Shown here piece by piece: positions 1 to 10,450 of a stretch of DNA of 64,000 bases. Position 1 is the first letter of the stretch. Each line of letters begins with the position of its first letter. This DNA comes from Cyprinodon diabolis (taxonomy: Eukaryota; Chordata; Actinopteri; Cyprinodontiformes; Cyprinodontidae): assembly GCA_030533445.1 (NCBI GenBank), contig CM060081.1, forward strand, positions 23,606,611 through 23,670,610, written 5' to 3'. Under the pieces are notes generated by a model. The model was not told the origin of the DNA and made no database searches. It worked only from the letters and a program-made list of their open reading frames with translations. A program made the translations under genes and the position numbers.

Positions 1-180
1 ATAATCACAGTAATGTGACATAAATACACAAAACTGACTGAGAATTATACAATCAAATCACTGTGGCTAACAATACATGCAAGCACAGCTGCCATCAGTA
101 GTGAAAAATAAGATCCTAACCCCTAGGTCTAAGTTTTTCTCTTGACTAAATCCATGTAAAATGTTATGCATTGTTTATAC

Positions 181-300
181 CTGTTGTTCCAAACAGTAGT
201 GAACCCTTCCAGCTTCAATCCTCCCACGTGAAACAACATTCACCCAATAGGAGTCGTGTGTTGAAGCAGTGATGTAGTGGTAGTTGCTCTCTGGGTCTAG
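181..300 (-). CDS. Candidate single coding exon of an unidentified gene
   Basis: On the minus strand this 120-nt stretch follows a TTTATTTAG acceptor and ends at CAG|GTATAAAC. Read in phase 0 it gives 40 codons without a stop, with aromatic and charged residues typical of real protein (the middle reads YHYITASTHDSYWVNVVSRG). The remainder of the gene would lie beyond the left edge of the window and/or to the right of this exon. I do not recognise the protein and found no partner exon, so it may be an internal exon of a neighbouring gene or a chance open frame. The low-complexity AT-rich flanks contrast with the exon's balanced composition, which favours a real exon. Confidence 0.4.
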
Positions 301-743
301 CTAAATAAAACTCTTTAAAGCCACTAATGTTACATTACCTTTTGATAAAAGGTAACTTTCTATTTCCAAAAAATATTTTCCAAGGGTTGTTTTTTTGTAA
401 TTTGTAATATACAGTAAAGATTTTGAAATTTAAAGAGAAATAATAATATTTGTTTTTTTTTTTAAACAATTTCAGGATCGATGTGGGATGTTTCTATTTG
501 TCAAAACTATGGAAGGAAAAACTGTTAAAAAGCAGAATTGTAGTTCTTTAGCTTTGGTTTTATGCTCTAGTTGTCAATTTTTCCCTGTTGATTAGTCTGT
601 TCATAGATTCATGCCAGATTTTGTTATTTTCTACTTAAAGTTTACGATTAAGTTTAATGTCCCTGTTTGTTATTGTCAGTTTTTTTTTCTAGTGAACTTA
701 TCATCAACTCTGTTTACAATCTCTTGTGGGTCATTTTAGTTTT
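301..743. other. Non-coding AT-rich stretch
   Basis: AT-rich DNA with T and A runs between the candidate exon and the LTR element. I see no open frame, RNA gene or recognisable repeat in it. The short frame starting at 667 runs into the LTR and is not a gene. Confidence 0.5.
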
Positions 744-1538
744 TGTCATGATGGGTCTAAGTGGGTTAACCCATATGCAGAACACCAGACTGGAGACAGA
801 GGAAAAGTTAACAAAGTTTATTAAAGGAAGATGCACAGAGAAATATGGACTGGTTCTGGTATAGGTCCGGGTCTGGGATTTCTGATATCTTGAAGAGGTT
901 CTGACAGATCCTTGAGATGGGGAACCGATGAGGTCCAGAGATTGAGGAAGTAACAGAGAGGTCAGCAGCAGCAGCGTCTAACTTCTGGCTAGTGAGCCTC
1001 AGACGTGGGTTTGGTTCCTAGCTCTTCCCTGAGAGCTGAGGGAGGAATCCAGACTGAGATGTTCAGGTTCAACTTCCTAGCTCTCCCCTGAGAGCTGAAG
1101 GAGGAATTCAGACTAAGACCTTCAGGTTTGGCTTCCTTGGGCAGGCAGGCAGGTTTCCAGGTAAAGACAAATCCAGAGCTTCAGACTTCAGTCAGGCTTT
1201 CTGTGAGTAGAGAAGATAGAGACAGGTTAGAATCCAGTTCCTCTCTAGAGTCTACTGTGATTCACTTGATTTACAGAGGCTTGGTTTGCTAACCAAACTT
1301 GGTCAACACTGCAGCGTCAAAGGAAGGTCTGGCTGCTGCTTATGTAGGAAGGTCTCCTGATGGGCTGATGAGCTTCAGGTGTGCTGGAAGGCTCCAGCCC
1401 AGGAGACCCACAGCGCTCTCTGCTGGAGACAGATGGTAGATCTCCAGATCCCAACTGTAACCCCAGTTCCTGACAGAAAACATATAACAGAAGAGGATCC
1501 TCGGCGCCCTCTGGTGGGCAAGCCTCAGAATCCCAACA
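744..1538 (-). repeat. LTR (3' LTR of the minus-oriented element)
   Basis: Left copy of the paired repeat, nearly identical to 6955-7748. Scattered differences include GGTATAGG versus GGTACAGG near 858 and GACGTGGG versus GACGTGTG near 1003. On the element's own strand it runs from TGTTGGGATT to CATCATGACA. Confidence 0.9.
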
Positions 1539-1541
1539 GAG

Positions 1542-1563
1542 CCCCCCCCCCCCCCCCCCCCCC
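1542..1563. repeat. 22-base C homopolymer (G tract on element strand)
   Basis: An uninterrupted run of 22 C sits three bases inside the left LTR. On the element's strand this is a poly-G run immediately upstream of the 3' LTR, the position of a polypurine tract that primes plus-strand DNA synthesis. The primer role is inferred from position only. Confidence 0.7.
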
Positions 1564-1805
1564 TCGGATTCCAGACGCCCTCAGAACAGTCCATGAAAAA
1601 AAAGTAAACAAAAAATAACCCACCCAGGGCGGGCGGAGGGGGCACTAGGGCAAGGAGGGCCAGAAACAACAAAAATAGAGTCCAAAAAACAAGGGAGGGG
1701 GGAAACAGGTGAGGGCAAAAAACAGAAACAGAGTCCCGAACAAAAAATGATCCGCTTAAGGTGGATGAAAACAACAAAAGTCTCTGAAAGTTTATCAGGT
1801 TGAAT

Positions 1806-1965
1806 CTCAGGTGGCCGGCCGTGGGACCGGCAGCGAGGCAGAGTCTCAGGTGGCCGACCGTGGGGTCGGCAGCGGGGCAGAGTCTCAGGTGGCCGGCCGT
1901 GGGGCTGGCAGTGAGGCAGAGTCTCAGGTGGCCGACCCTGGGGTCGGCAGCGGAGCAGAGTCTCA
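1806..1965. repeat. 39-bp tandem repeat, about 4 copies
   Basis: Units begin GTCTCAGGTGGCCGRCC and contain GGCAGCGRGGCAGA, spaced 39 bp apart, with point differences between copies. The unit is a multiple of three, so all frames without a stop in one unit remain open. This explains the open frame on the plus strand here. It lies downstream of gag within the LTR element. Confidence 0.85.
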
Positions 1966-2229
1966 GGTGGCGGGCTTAGGGGCCGAAGACGTGGCAGAGG
2001 TTCTGGAGGCCGGCCGAGGGGCCGAAGACGTGGCAGTTCTGGAGGATGGCTGCAGGGCTGGAAGCGATGCTGACGCTCTGGAGACCGGCCGCGGGGCCGA
2101 AGGCGAAGCGGAGTCTCTGGTGAAGGACGACGTTTCAGCCGCCGTTGCAGGACCTTAGGAGGAGAACGGCGCCCCAGTTTAAACAGGAAGCCCCAAGGGG
2201 AGCGCCGACCCCTCTTCAGCGGCTCAGCA

Positions 2230-2830
2230 ACAGTCTCAGAGGGGGCCGCGGACTGTGGCTCAGGAACAGGCTCAGTGGTGGCCGCCGACTGCGGCTCAGG
2301 AACAGGCTCAGTGGCTCAGTGGTGGCCGCCGACTGCGGCTCTGGAACAGGCTCAGTGGTGGCCGCCGACTGCGGCTCAGGAACAGGCTCAGTGGTGGCTG
2401 CCGACTGCGGCTCAGGAATAGGCTCAGTGGTGGCCGCCGACTGCGGCTCAGGAACAGGAACAGAGGAGCCCGCCGATTGCGGATCCGGGTCAGGGACAGA
2501 GGAGCCCGCCGATTGCGGCTCCGGGTCAGGAACAGAGGAGCCCGCCGATTGCGGCTCTGGGTCAGGAACAGAGGAGCCCGCCGATTGCGGCTCCGGGTCA
2601 GGAACAGAGGAGCCCGCCGATTGCGGCTCCGGGTCAGGAACAGAGGAGACCGCCGACTGTGGTTCCACATCAGGAACAGAGGTGACCACCGACTGTGGTT
2701 CCACATCAGGAACAGAGGAGACCACCGACTGTGGTTCCACCTCGAGAACAGAGGAGACCACCGACTGTGGTTCCACCTCGGGAACAGGGGAGACCACCGA
2801 CTGTGGCTCCAACTCCAGTAAGGGAGAAAA
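2230..2830. repeat. 36-bp coding minisatellite (12-aa units in gag frame)
   Basis: About 16 tandem 36-bp units, typified by GAGGAGCCCGCCGATTGCGG. They grade from a CCGACTGCGG variant at the left, through CCGATTGCGG, to CCGACTGTGG at the right. On the minus strand each unit encodes a 12-residue repeat of the form DPEPQSAGSSVP or EPQSAATTEPVP. The gradient of variants is the usual sign of local unequal exchange. Because the unit is divisible by three, long frames stay open on both strands. Confidence 0.9.
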
Positions 2831-2949
2831 CGCCGGTGGCGGCAAAGGTTCGGTCTCTGAAGAGGCTGGTGATGCTCGCAGAGGACTCTTGGCGGTCAGG
2901 GGCGCCTGCAGAAAAGTCCTGGGAGACGTAATATCACATACCCCTTTAA

Positions 2950-3200
2950 AATTCTGCTCAGGGGTCTCTGGACCGCACAGAGCTAACTCAGGGGTCTCTA
3001 GACGGCACAGAGCTAATTCAGGGGTTTCAAAACGGCACGGAGCTGACTCAGGGGTTTCAAAACGGCACGGAGCTGACTCAGGGGTTTCAAAATGGCACGG
3101 AGCTGACTCAGGGGTTTCAAAATGGCACAGAGCTGACTCAGGGGTTTCAAAATGGCATAGAGCTGACTCAGGGGTTTCAAAATGGCACAGAACTGACTCA
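2950..3200. repeat. 30-bp coding minisatellite (10-aa units in gag frame)
   Basis: About eight tandem 30-bp units containing GACTCAGGGGTTTCAAAA and GGCACGGAGCT, with few differences between copies. On the minus strand each encodes the 10-residue repeat ESALCHFETP. It lies directly upstream (minus sense) of the 36-bp array, in the same long minus-strand frame. Confidence 0.9.
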
Positions 3201-3589
3201 CGACGGCTCACGGCTGGCTCAGGGGTCTTTAGACGGCTCAGAACCGGCTTACGGCAACGCCGTCTCTTACGTCGGGGGTACTCAGAAGCTGGACTAATGT
3301 GTTCTGGTTTATAGACTGATTTAGACAACGAACTATCTGGTGTGCAAGTGGGTTTAGGTGCAGGTTTAGCTGAATTGCCCATGGGCTGAGGAGTAAGACT
3401 AATGGGTTCAATATGAGGTGACAAGAAGGGGAAGAGATCATCTCTATCCCCGTAATAGAAGTTCCAAAGGTCAGACTCATGGACTACGGGAGGTCTGACT
3501 GTTTGGGTTGTGATCTGTGGTTTGATTTTAAGTTTCCTAATGGATGGTTCTAACTGGTGGTCGTGTAAGTGGTGACTGAAACGGGCTAA

Positions 3590-3850
3590 AACGGGCTGAG
3601 ATTGACTGAACAGGGCTGTACAGAGCTGTACTGGGCGGGACTGATCTGGACTGGTCTGGACTGGACTGGACAGGACTTGACTGGACAGAACTGGGCTATG
3701 CAGGGCTGAACTGGACCGAACAGGACTGGAACGGAACAGACTGGGCTGAACCGGGCTGAACTGGGCCGAGCCGGACTGAACTGGGCTGGACTGGCCTGGA
3801 CTGAGCTGGACTGGACTGAGCTGGGTTGAGCTGGGTTGGACTGGGGTCCT
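3590..3850. repeat. Degenerate CTGGACTGG-type short repeat
   Basis: About 260 bp made of imperfect 5- and 10-bp iterations of GGACT/GGGCT. On the minus strand it encodes a Ser/Pro/Gln-rich stretch (SPVQ, SPGQ, SPVRS repeats) between the gag core and the minisatellites. Confidence 0.8.
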
Positions 3851-4617
3851 GGATCTGGTTCGTATTTTGTTATCCAGATGGTCTGCTATACAAATGAGCT
3901 CATCTAGGGTTTCAGGTTCCTCGATTTTTGCCAACTCATTCTTAATATTGTCATTTAAGGCGTGGAGGTAAATGTTTCTCAGCATGGAATCAGTCCAACC
4001 GGAAGTAGCGGCTCTGACCCGGAATTCAACGGAAAAATCTTCTACAGATCTATCCTCCTGTTTGAAGTTAGACAGACCCTGGGATTTAGCAGATTTAGAA
4101 AAAGTAAGAGAAAATTCCTTCAAAAAATGTTCATATGTGCTGGTTTCAGAAGAAAAACTGGTTTTCCCCACTTGCGGGCCTTTCCTGATAATCGTGATAA
4201 AATAAATTTTATTTTTTCCTTGTCGTTTGGGAAACTGGAGGGAGAGAGTTCAAAAAACATTTTGCACTGAAGCAGGAACCCGTTAAACCTACTAGGTATG
4301 CCAGAATACCTTTCAGGAAGTGAGGAACGGAAATAAGGAAGTGACGGAACAGAGGCTCTGTTCGAAAACCTAGGATGTGTCCTCCAAGGACGCGGCCTAC
4401 CTAGACTGGATCCTTCGAAGTCCTTGAAAATAAGGAGACCGGAAGAGTTTAGGCTGTGAATTCGACCAGGTCTACCCTTCGGCGGGTTTTACCGCTGTAT
4501 GCTCTGTTGCTTAGCAACCGTAAACGTTGACACACAAAGCAGGAAAAGAATGAATACAGAAGTTTTCAAAACTGTTTATTTATTTATTTTTTATTGTGAA
4601 GTGAACAAAGACTACAC

Positions 4618-5039
4618 CAGTGGCGGCCGGCCCATAGGGGGCGCTGGGGCACCGCCCTCCCTGATAAGAAGAGAGAAACGTAAAATATATTTTTAGAAAT
4701 TAACTCATAAATGTCAGTTTTACTCTCTAGAGTGTGTACCTATAAGCAAAACAAATTATATAAACTACATTTCCCTACCTACTTTCATTCATTTGTGGAT
4801 TTCCACAGACAGATTCCTACCGTCTCTGTTCTGGTGGCTCTGATCAGACAGCCCCACATTTGCAGAGAATCTGTCAATCATGTACTATTGCTAGGTGAAT
4901 TTAATGGCCAATCAGCATCTCAGAACTTTATGGTCTTGGGGCTCTGAAAATACTGCGCTTTAACAGGCATCTGCACCCAAGCTGTCCTGGTTACCTGCTG
5001 GCGTATTGAGGGTGCACACTTAATATTTCAATGGGGTTA

Positions 5040-5087
<48 letters not shown>

Positions 5088-5688
5088 TGTTTATGCTACA
5101 GGGACTTGTCATCTTCAGTCTGGCAGCGTCTTTGCTGGGTTCAAACCCAGTTTGGTGTAATTGAATAAGTCAATGAATCTGTGTAAAAGAATTAAGTTGT
5201 AAAAATTATTTGTTTTTGTACATCAATTGTTTGTGGAGGTAATATATGGACAAAACTGATTAATGAGAAGAAATCAGAAATAAGAGAGCCTGAGGTGAGG
5301 GGCTTAAACTATTTAATGAGGGCTGTGGGAAGCAGAGCGGCCATTTCTGTTTTCTGTTTCTTTGTTACATTGCTGGTAACTGGAGGGAGGCTGAGGCCCA
5401 GAGTATCTTGTATATGTTTAGTTTCTTTTGCACCCTGTTTTGAGTTTTTGAGCACAATAAATCACCAACACCGGTAACCCGACTGAGCCTGGATTCTTGG
5501 AGGCCAAAGAACCCCGTCACAGTGACCCAAATCATCACTGTTACTGTTATTATATAGTAAATTAAATCATTACTGTTAAATTGTATGTATTGTCCAATTG
5601 TTTATTTGAATTCTTATTCCGGATTAGTTGGAGACATACACTAGGCTATATCAGCCCCAACAAAAATATTTTTCACCAGCCACCACTG
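4618..5688. mobile_element. Non-autonomous hAT-type element with perfect 8-bp TSD
   Basis: The element starts CAGTGGCGGCCGG and ends, on the opposite strand, CAGTGGTGGCTGG (13-bp TIRs, 2 mismatches). It is flanked by identical 8-bp duplications GACTACAC at 4610-4617 and 5689-5696, the hallmark of hAT transposition. Length is 1,071 bp and no transposase is encoded. It contains a (GT)n microsatellite and lies within the 4354-6671 element. Confidence 0.9.
5041..5084. repeat. (GT)n microsatellite
   Basis: About 20 uninterrupted GT dinucleotides inside the hAT-type element. Confidence 0.95.
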
Positions 5689-5769
5689 GACTACACTCAC
5701 AAGAATCCAGAATGGAATAAATGTTCCAACAGCCGGGAGCAGGAACAAATAAAATCAAATGTAATGATA

Positions 5770-6062
5770 GAAACCTTAGTCAGTTTAATAACCTGCTGCT
5801 GTCATTCTGCACATCTCTGATGTTGCTGCTATTTTCGAATATCCATTACTGTAAAAATGTCCATAGCTGCATATTGGTTATTTATTCCCCAGTTTTATAT
5901 TGTTAAAACACTTTACAGTATTGTATTGTTTATATTTTAACTCTTCCCTATTATGTTATTCTTATACATTTTTCTAAGGTCCACATTTGTGTGACCATTT
6001 TCAATAATCTTTCTGCTGCTGTAAATTTGCCCATTGTGGGACAATAAAGGGATTTTCTATTC
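5770..6062 (+). mobile_element. LINE 3' tail fragment
   Basis: Ends with GGGACAATAAAGGGATTTTC followed by a short TATTC-type run, a tail style seen in fish L2/CR1-like LINEs. A second copy sits at 20820-20990 with clearly shared sequence (both contain ATTATGTTATTCTTATACAT and TTTTTCTAAGGTCCA). Only the 3' end is present; no reverse transcriptase is seen. The clade is an inference. Confidence 0.7.
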
Positions 6063-6954
6063 TTCTCTATAAAAGGGGTAGAAAGATATAAGTAAATCTA
6101 AACAATGTATTTATAAAAAATATATCTGCAAAATCTCTAATATTCAACAACAAAAAATACGTAGTTAAGCATATTGTGCAAAACAGCAATAAAAAGATAA
6201 AAATCCTATCAGATTTAGAGTCTCCACCCTGCAGATATATTAGAATCTGTCCTTTAATTACAGCCAAACCCATTTACACAGTAACAGATTAAAACCTTTA
6301 GATAAACCAAACACTACCGCCACATATTTGACTCAATAACCATTAAAACAACTATTTTTGATTAATCTCAGACGGAACTATTAAATGACTTGTATTATAT
6401 TAAACTGAACTTCCAATTTTCACCACTGTTCGGCGCCAAGTAACCTTTACTCTGATCACAGCTTGCTTGGTCTCGCAATGAATCCTGGGATATCCAAGAA
6501 TACCGAGGATACATCAGACCCGTCCTTCAAATCGGGCAAAAAGAAGGACGCATTTTAAGGCCGCATAACGAGGACTCTTGGAATCCGACCAGACCTCGGC
6601 GCCGCGCTATGACGTAATCGGCCTTCGAATCCGGTCTTCTAAGGATGCGTCCTAGGTTTTCGAACAGAGCCAGATTCTGACCTTGGAACTGAAACCAGAA
6701 GTGACGAGCGGAATTCCGGAAGTGACGAGACTGGCTCCGCCCCTTGAGGCGGAGTTGTCTCCGGAACGGGAAGTTGAGCTGGCACCATCTTATGATTCCC
6801 ACGAAGCCTGTAGAATCTTGAAAGATGTGTTTTCTTTAAATCAGAACTGAAGTTTAACTGACGGAGGGTTTGTGTCTGTCCTAGGACCTGGTAGCTTGTT
6901 CCTCAAGCTTCCTCCGGAGGTGATCTGCTGGGTTTGTTAATGGCCGCAGTGTTC

Positions 6955-7748
6955 TGTCATGATGGGTCTAAGTGGGTTAACCCATATGCAGAACACCAGA
7001 CTGGAGACAGAGGAAAAGTTAACAAAGTTTATTAAAGGAAGATGCACAGAGAAATATGGACTGGTTCTGGTACAGGTCCAGGTCTGGGATTTCTGATATC
7101 TTGAAGAGGTTCTGACAGATCCTTGAGATGGGGAACCGATGAGGTCCAGAGATTGAGGAAGTAACAGAGAGGTCAGCAGCAGCAGCGTCTAGCTTCTGGC
7201 TAGTGAGCCTCAGACGTGTGTTTGGTTCCTAGCTCTTCCCTGAGAGCTGAGGGAGGAATCCAGACTGAGATGTTCAGGTTCAACTTCCTAGCTCTCCCCT
7301 GAGAGCTGAAGGAGGAATTCAGACTAAGACCTTCAGGTTTGGCTTCCTTGGGCAGGCAGGCAGGTTTCCGGGTAAAGCTCATCCAGAGCTTCAGACTTCA
7401 GTCAGGCTTTCTGTGAGTAGAGAAGATAGAGACAGGTTAGAATCCAGTTCCTCTCTAGAGTCTACTGTGATTCACTTGATTTACAGAGGCTTGGTTTGCT
7501 AACCAAACTTGGTCAACACTGCAGCGTCGAAGGAAGGTCTGGCTGCTGCTTATGTAGGAAGGTCTCCTGATGGGCTGATGAGCTTCAGGTGTGCTGGAGG
7601 GCCCCAGCCCAGGAGACCCACAGCGCTCTCTGCTGGAGACAGATGGTAGATCTCCAGATCCCAACAGTAACCCCAGTTCCTGACAGAAAACATATAACAG
7701 AAGAGGATCCTCGGCGCCCTCTGGTGGGCAAGCCTCAGAATCCCAACA
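6955..7748 (-). repeat. LTR (5' LTR of the minus-oriented element)
   Basis: Right copy of the paired LTR, near-identical to 744-1538. On the element strand it begins TGTTGGGATT and ends CATCATGACA. Immediately inside it (minus sense) the sequence reads GAACACTGCGGCC, and I could not match this to a standard tRNA primer site. Confidence 0.9.
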
Positions 7749-8120
7749 GCTTTTGTTTTGGGATCTGGTTATTGTGTTTATTTTGCATTATTTTCTGCTG
7801 TTTTTCGTACTAGTCCTCCTCTGTTCAATATTCTCCCTCAGCCTGTTCTTCTCAGCTGCATTGCATTTTTTCATTGCTGCTTCTATATTTAAGTAATTTT
7901 TATGCATCTTTAATTACTTTAAATGTTCTTAAACATTTAGGAAAATCTATTGAGAAAGTGAAGAATTGGGCTTTTAAACTTGGGGTTTAAAATGTCAACT
8001 AAACAGCTGTGTAACATGATTTGTACTTAGAAGTATGATGGTGAGGTGAGGCATAAGCAGGCATTACACAACATGAGCCAGATGCTTCAGAGAGGATAAT
8101 TTCTTAGACCTGCATTTGCC
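7749..8120. other. Non-coding, nothing recognised
   Basis: AT-rich flank of the LTR element. No gene, RNA or repeat family recognised. Confidence 0.4.
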
Positions 8121-8125
8121 CATTA

Positions 8126-8600
8126 AAACGTCTAATTCAATTCAATTCAGTTTATTTATATAGCACCAAATTCACAACACATGTCATCTCAAGGCACTTT
8201 ACAGTTCAACCAGATCATACAGTCAAATTGATACAAAGTTTTATATCTAAGGAAAACCAGTTGATTGCATCGACTCATTGACTCAAATACAATCCCTCAC
8301 ACTAAGCATGCTTGTAGCGACAGTGGAGAGGAAAAACTCCCTTTTAACAGGAAGAAACCTCCAGCAGAACCAGGCTCAGTGTGAGCGGCCATCTGCCGAG
8401 GCCGACTGGGGTTCAAGGAGACGGAAGCAGAGACACAAAAAGCAGCTGTAAAAGGCAGCCCCGTCCAGGAAACACACAGCCAGGCAGACGAGCTCCGAGC
8501 CAGCTCCCATGCCAGAGGACGAAGAGAGCACATCCACCCAGTCACAGGACCACACTGGAAAACAGGCCAATCTCCAACTGGCTACTGGCTAAATGTTTAT
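8126..8600. repeat. Teleost interspersed repeat (unclassified)
   Basis: Begins with (AATTC)n and TTTATTTATATAGC, and includes GAGGAAAAACTCCCTTTTAA then CAGGAAGAAACCTCCAGCAG. This wording recurs throughout teleost genomes as an interspersed, probably retroposed, repeat. The short frames within it are not genes. I cannot assign its class from the sequence alone. Confidence 0.65.
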
Positions 8601-10450
8601 TCATAGTCAGCAGTATATTCTGATGAATGCATTTTTATTCTTGGAAATTAAACTATTAATTTCTCTAAGGACTATAACATATATAAAGAATGTTATAGTG
8701 CTTAGAGAATGTTGTTGAATTTGTCTATGTGTAATTATTTTTAGACAATTACAGTCATGTAGGCTACTTGTCTTAAAAAAACAGACATTAAAAGTCTTTT
8801 TGGAATTTGGAAGATGGGACTGGTTATATATGCTGTTTATATTTTTTCAACTCTTTTTTTGTTTTTGTTTTCTCGGGCCTTTAAGATCGCCTTCTAACAG
8901 GGCACTGAAGATGCCAGCTGAACAACTGCTCAGTATTAGTGAGAGCTTTGAATTTCTGATTAATATCTTCCAAAAGGCAGGTATTTAGAAGCAATCTTCC
9001 CATAGTTGCCACTTGATATGCGAAAGTAGTGAGGATTTGGATGTCATCTTTTTGGCTCCTCCTCTGAATAAAACAAACCTATAAAAACACTTTGCAGAAA
9101 CGCCCCCTTCACATCTCATTTAAGACTTCATTTTGAAAATTATGACATCTGAAACCTAGCAACCCAGTGATAAATTTAATGTTGCAATATAATTTATGGA
9201 AATCTAATTGTATGGACCGCCTCTGGTAAATGTTTTGGAATTCAATGTCTTGGACTTTGGTTCGATAGTTGGATGCAATTGGGGCTCAGTTAAAGAATCA
9301 TTGTTACATCTATTTAAGTACCTGAGTGCTACACATTTTCACTCTGGTTTGCCAGGTTACTATACACAATATAAGGGCAACAATAGACTAAGCGTATTTT
9401 GTGAATGATGGAGCAGCAAACAACTCTTTACTAAACTTGAGCTGAATGCAGTATTTAGCATTATGCAACACAGGTACTATGAAATCTACTGCCATCAACC
9501 CACTGCCAACAAAGCTGCCATCTTCTGGTATGGTAAAGATGATCTTTTCAACTTGTAAAGTGGAAATTACCAGCGCATTGTGTTCAGGTACTTTTGTCAT
9601 GTTAGAATAGAGAAACATGTTGGATCCAATGATTATCCTGACCTGCTACTCAGGCAAGACCTCTTTCCCAGTAAAAGTAGCAGGTTAACCCGCGTTTTTC
9701 AAACATGGATCAACCTGCAATCAATATTTGGCTTCCTTTCCATTGGCAAAAAAAGTTGGGTCTAACCCCAAGTTGGCAAGCTGTGTGGCCTCTGTCCCCC
9801 CACTGCTGTAGTTAGCGTTGCTGATGTCACCAGTGTGACAGAAATCAGGAAAGTAAACAATGGAGAGCAACATGGAAGGCAGCCAGGCCGAGTTAAGTGT
9901 TCTATTTTGTTTGATTCTTTTGTCTCTCCAAACCACTCTTACCAGTACTTCGCAACGTTTATCAAATGTAAGCAAAGTTGTTTCGGCTTGTTGAATCAGA
10001 CACCACTGGTGCGTTGTGTTGACATCTTTACGTTTCACTCAACGGTATCATGTAAAATGACCAGTTGAACTGAGTGTGCTGTTCTTACTGTATGCCAATT
10101 TTAGCCGAGGTGATGGAAAGTGACTTTATCCCATGTGGCTTCCCGAGTCGTTCGACCCTGGTCGACACTGGTCAGTGAGCCATTCAAGAACAGATGAAGA
10201 CCAGCATCTCGGACATCTGTGAATGCAGAAAAGGATTACAATCCTATTTCTAAGGGACCCCTTATAACCACAGTGAGAGCCACGCTCCAAAATTAGAGAA
10301 AATATGTAACCATGAAGAAACCTAGAAGCCGTCCAAAAGTACAAAATCTAATCATATAGGAGGTTAATAGGAATTTTTGTCCCTCTTGACTTATTTAACA
10401 ATTACACACCTGGACATAACTTGTCAGTTCCCCTCTGATTTAATGATTTT
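8601..10450. other. Intergenic, no gene recognised
   Basis: AT-rich DNA with only short open frames (up to about 105 codons near 9721-10038 on the minus strand) that lack domain character. No RNA gene or clear repeat boundary seen. Confidence 0.4.

Larger units (their letters stand above)
2216..4270 (-). pseudogene. Ty3/Gypsy-like gag, frameshifted, with repetitive C-terminal tail
   Basis: A long minus-strand frame from 4171 to 2216 (about 650 codons) starts with a retrotransposon gag core. Features seen are a FLKEFSLTF helix, the EDRSVEDFSVEFRVRAA segment, the LNDNIKNELA segment and an LDELICIADHLDNKIR end, the order and spacing typical of vertebrate Gypsy/Sushi-type gag. The N-terminal part of the same domain (matching an LLQC-x-x-FFELSPS-x-FP type segment) lies further right, about 4180-4300, in a different frame, so at least one frameshift separates the halves near 4165-4175. 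No zinc knuckle is visible. The C-terminal two thirds are tandem Pro/Ser/Gln/Glu-rich repeats instead of protease/pol. A structural gag role is inferred from the family; the copy is probably non-functional as it stands. Confidence 0.75.
4354..6671. mobile_element. DNA transposon or large MITE nested inside the LTR element
   Basis: Terminal inverted repeats GGCTCTGTTCGAAAACCTAG (plus GA) lie at 4354-4375 and, inverted, at 6650-6671; similarity continues inward. Both ends are flanked by AGA (4351-4353 and 6672-6674), a possible 3-bp target duplication. The 3-bp duplication would fit a PIF/Harbinger-type element, but no transposase is visible, so the superfamily is uncertain. It interrupts the 5' region of the LTR element, upstream of gag in minus sense, and itself contains the hAT-type insertion and a LINE tail. 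Confidence 0.7.
744..7748 (-). mobile_element. LTR retrotransposon, gag-only, minus orientation, with nested insertions
   Basis: Two direct repeats of about 795 bp (744-1538 and 6955-7748) bracket the element. Each begins TGTCATGATGGG and ends AATCCCAACA on the plus strand, so each has TG...CA ends. Flanks GTTTT (left) and GCTTT (right) could be a 5-bp target duplication with one mismatch. The only recognisable retroviral-type coding region is a gag-like domain on the minus strand (about 3860-4270), so the 5' LTR is the right-hand copy. No protease, reverse transcriptase, RNase H or integrase is visible in the ~5.4-kb interior, and about 2.3 kb of that interior is a nested DNA transposon. The LTRs differ at only about a dozen positions by eye, so the insertion is fairly young. 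The gag resembles the Ty3/Gypsy-type family; that assignment is inferred from sequence pattern alone. Confidence 0.85.

Noticed and set aside
2230..3200. CRISPR-like regularly spaced repeats
   Set aside because: Units are contiguous tandem repeats with no unique spacers, in a retrotransposon of a vertebrate genome.
2145..3314. 389-codon plus-strand open frame, plus overlapping frames at 1811-2158 and 2255-2821
   Set aside because: Open only because tandem repeats with units divisible by three lack stops. The gag-like domain is on the opposite strand.
6527..6802. 91-codon minus-strand frame
   Set aside because: Spans the border between the LTR interior and the nested transposon TIR; it is a chance frame.
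8297..8623. Overlapping short frames on both strands
   Set aside because: They lie within a common teleost interspersed repeat.
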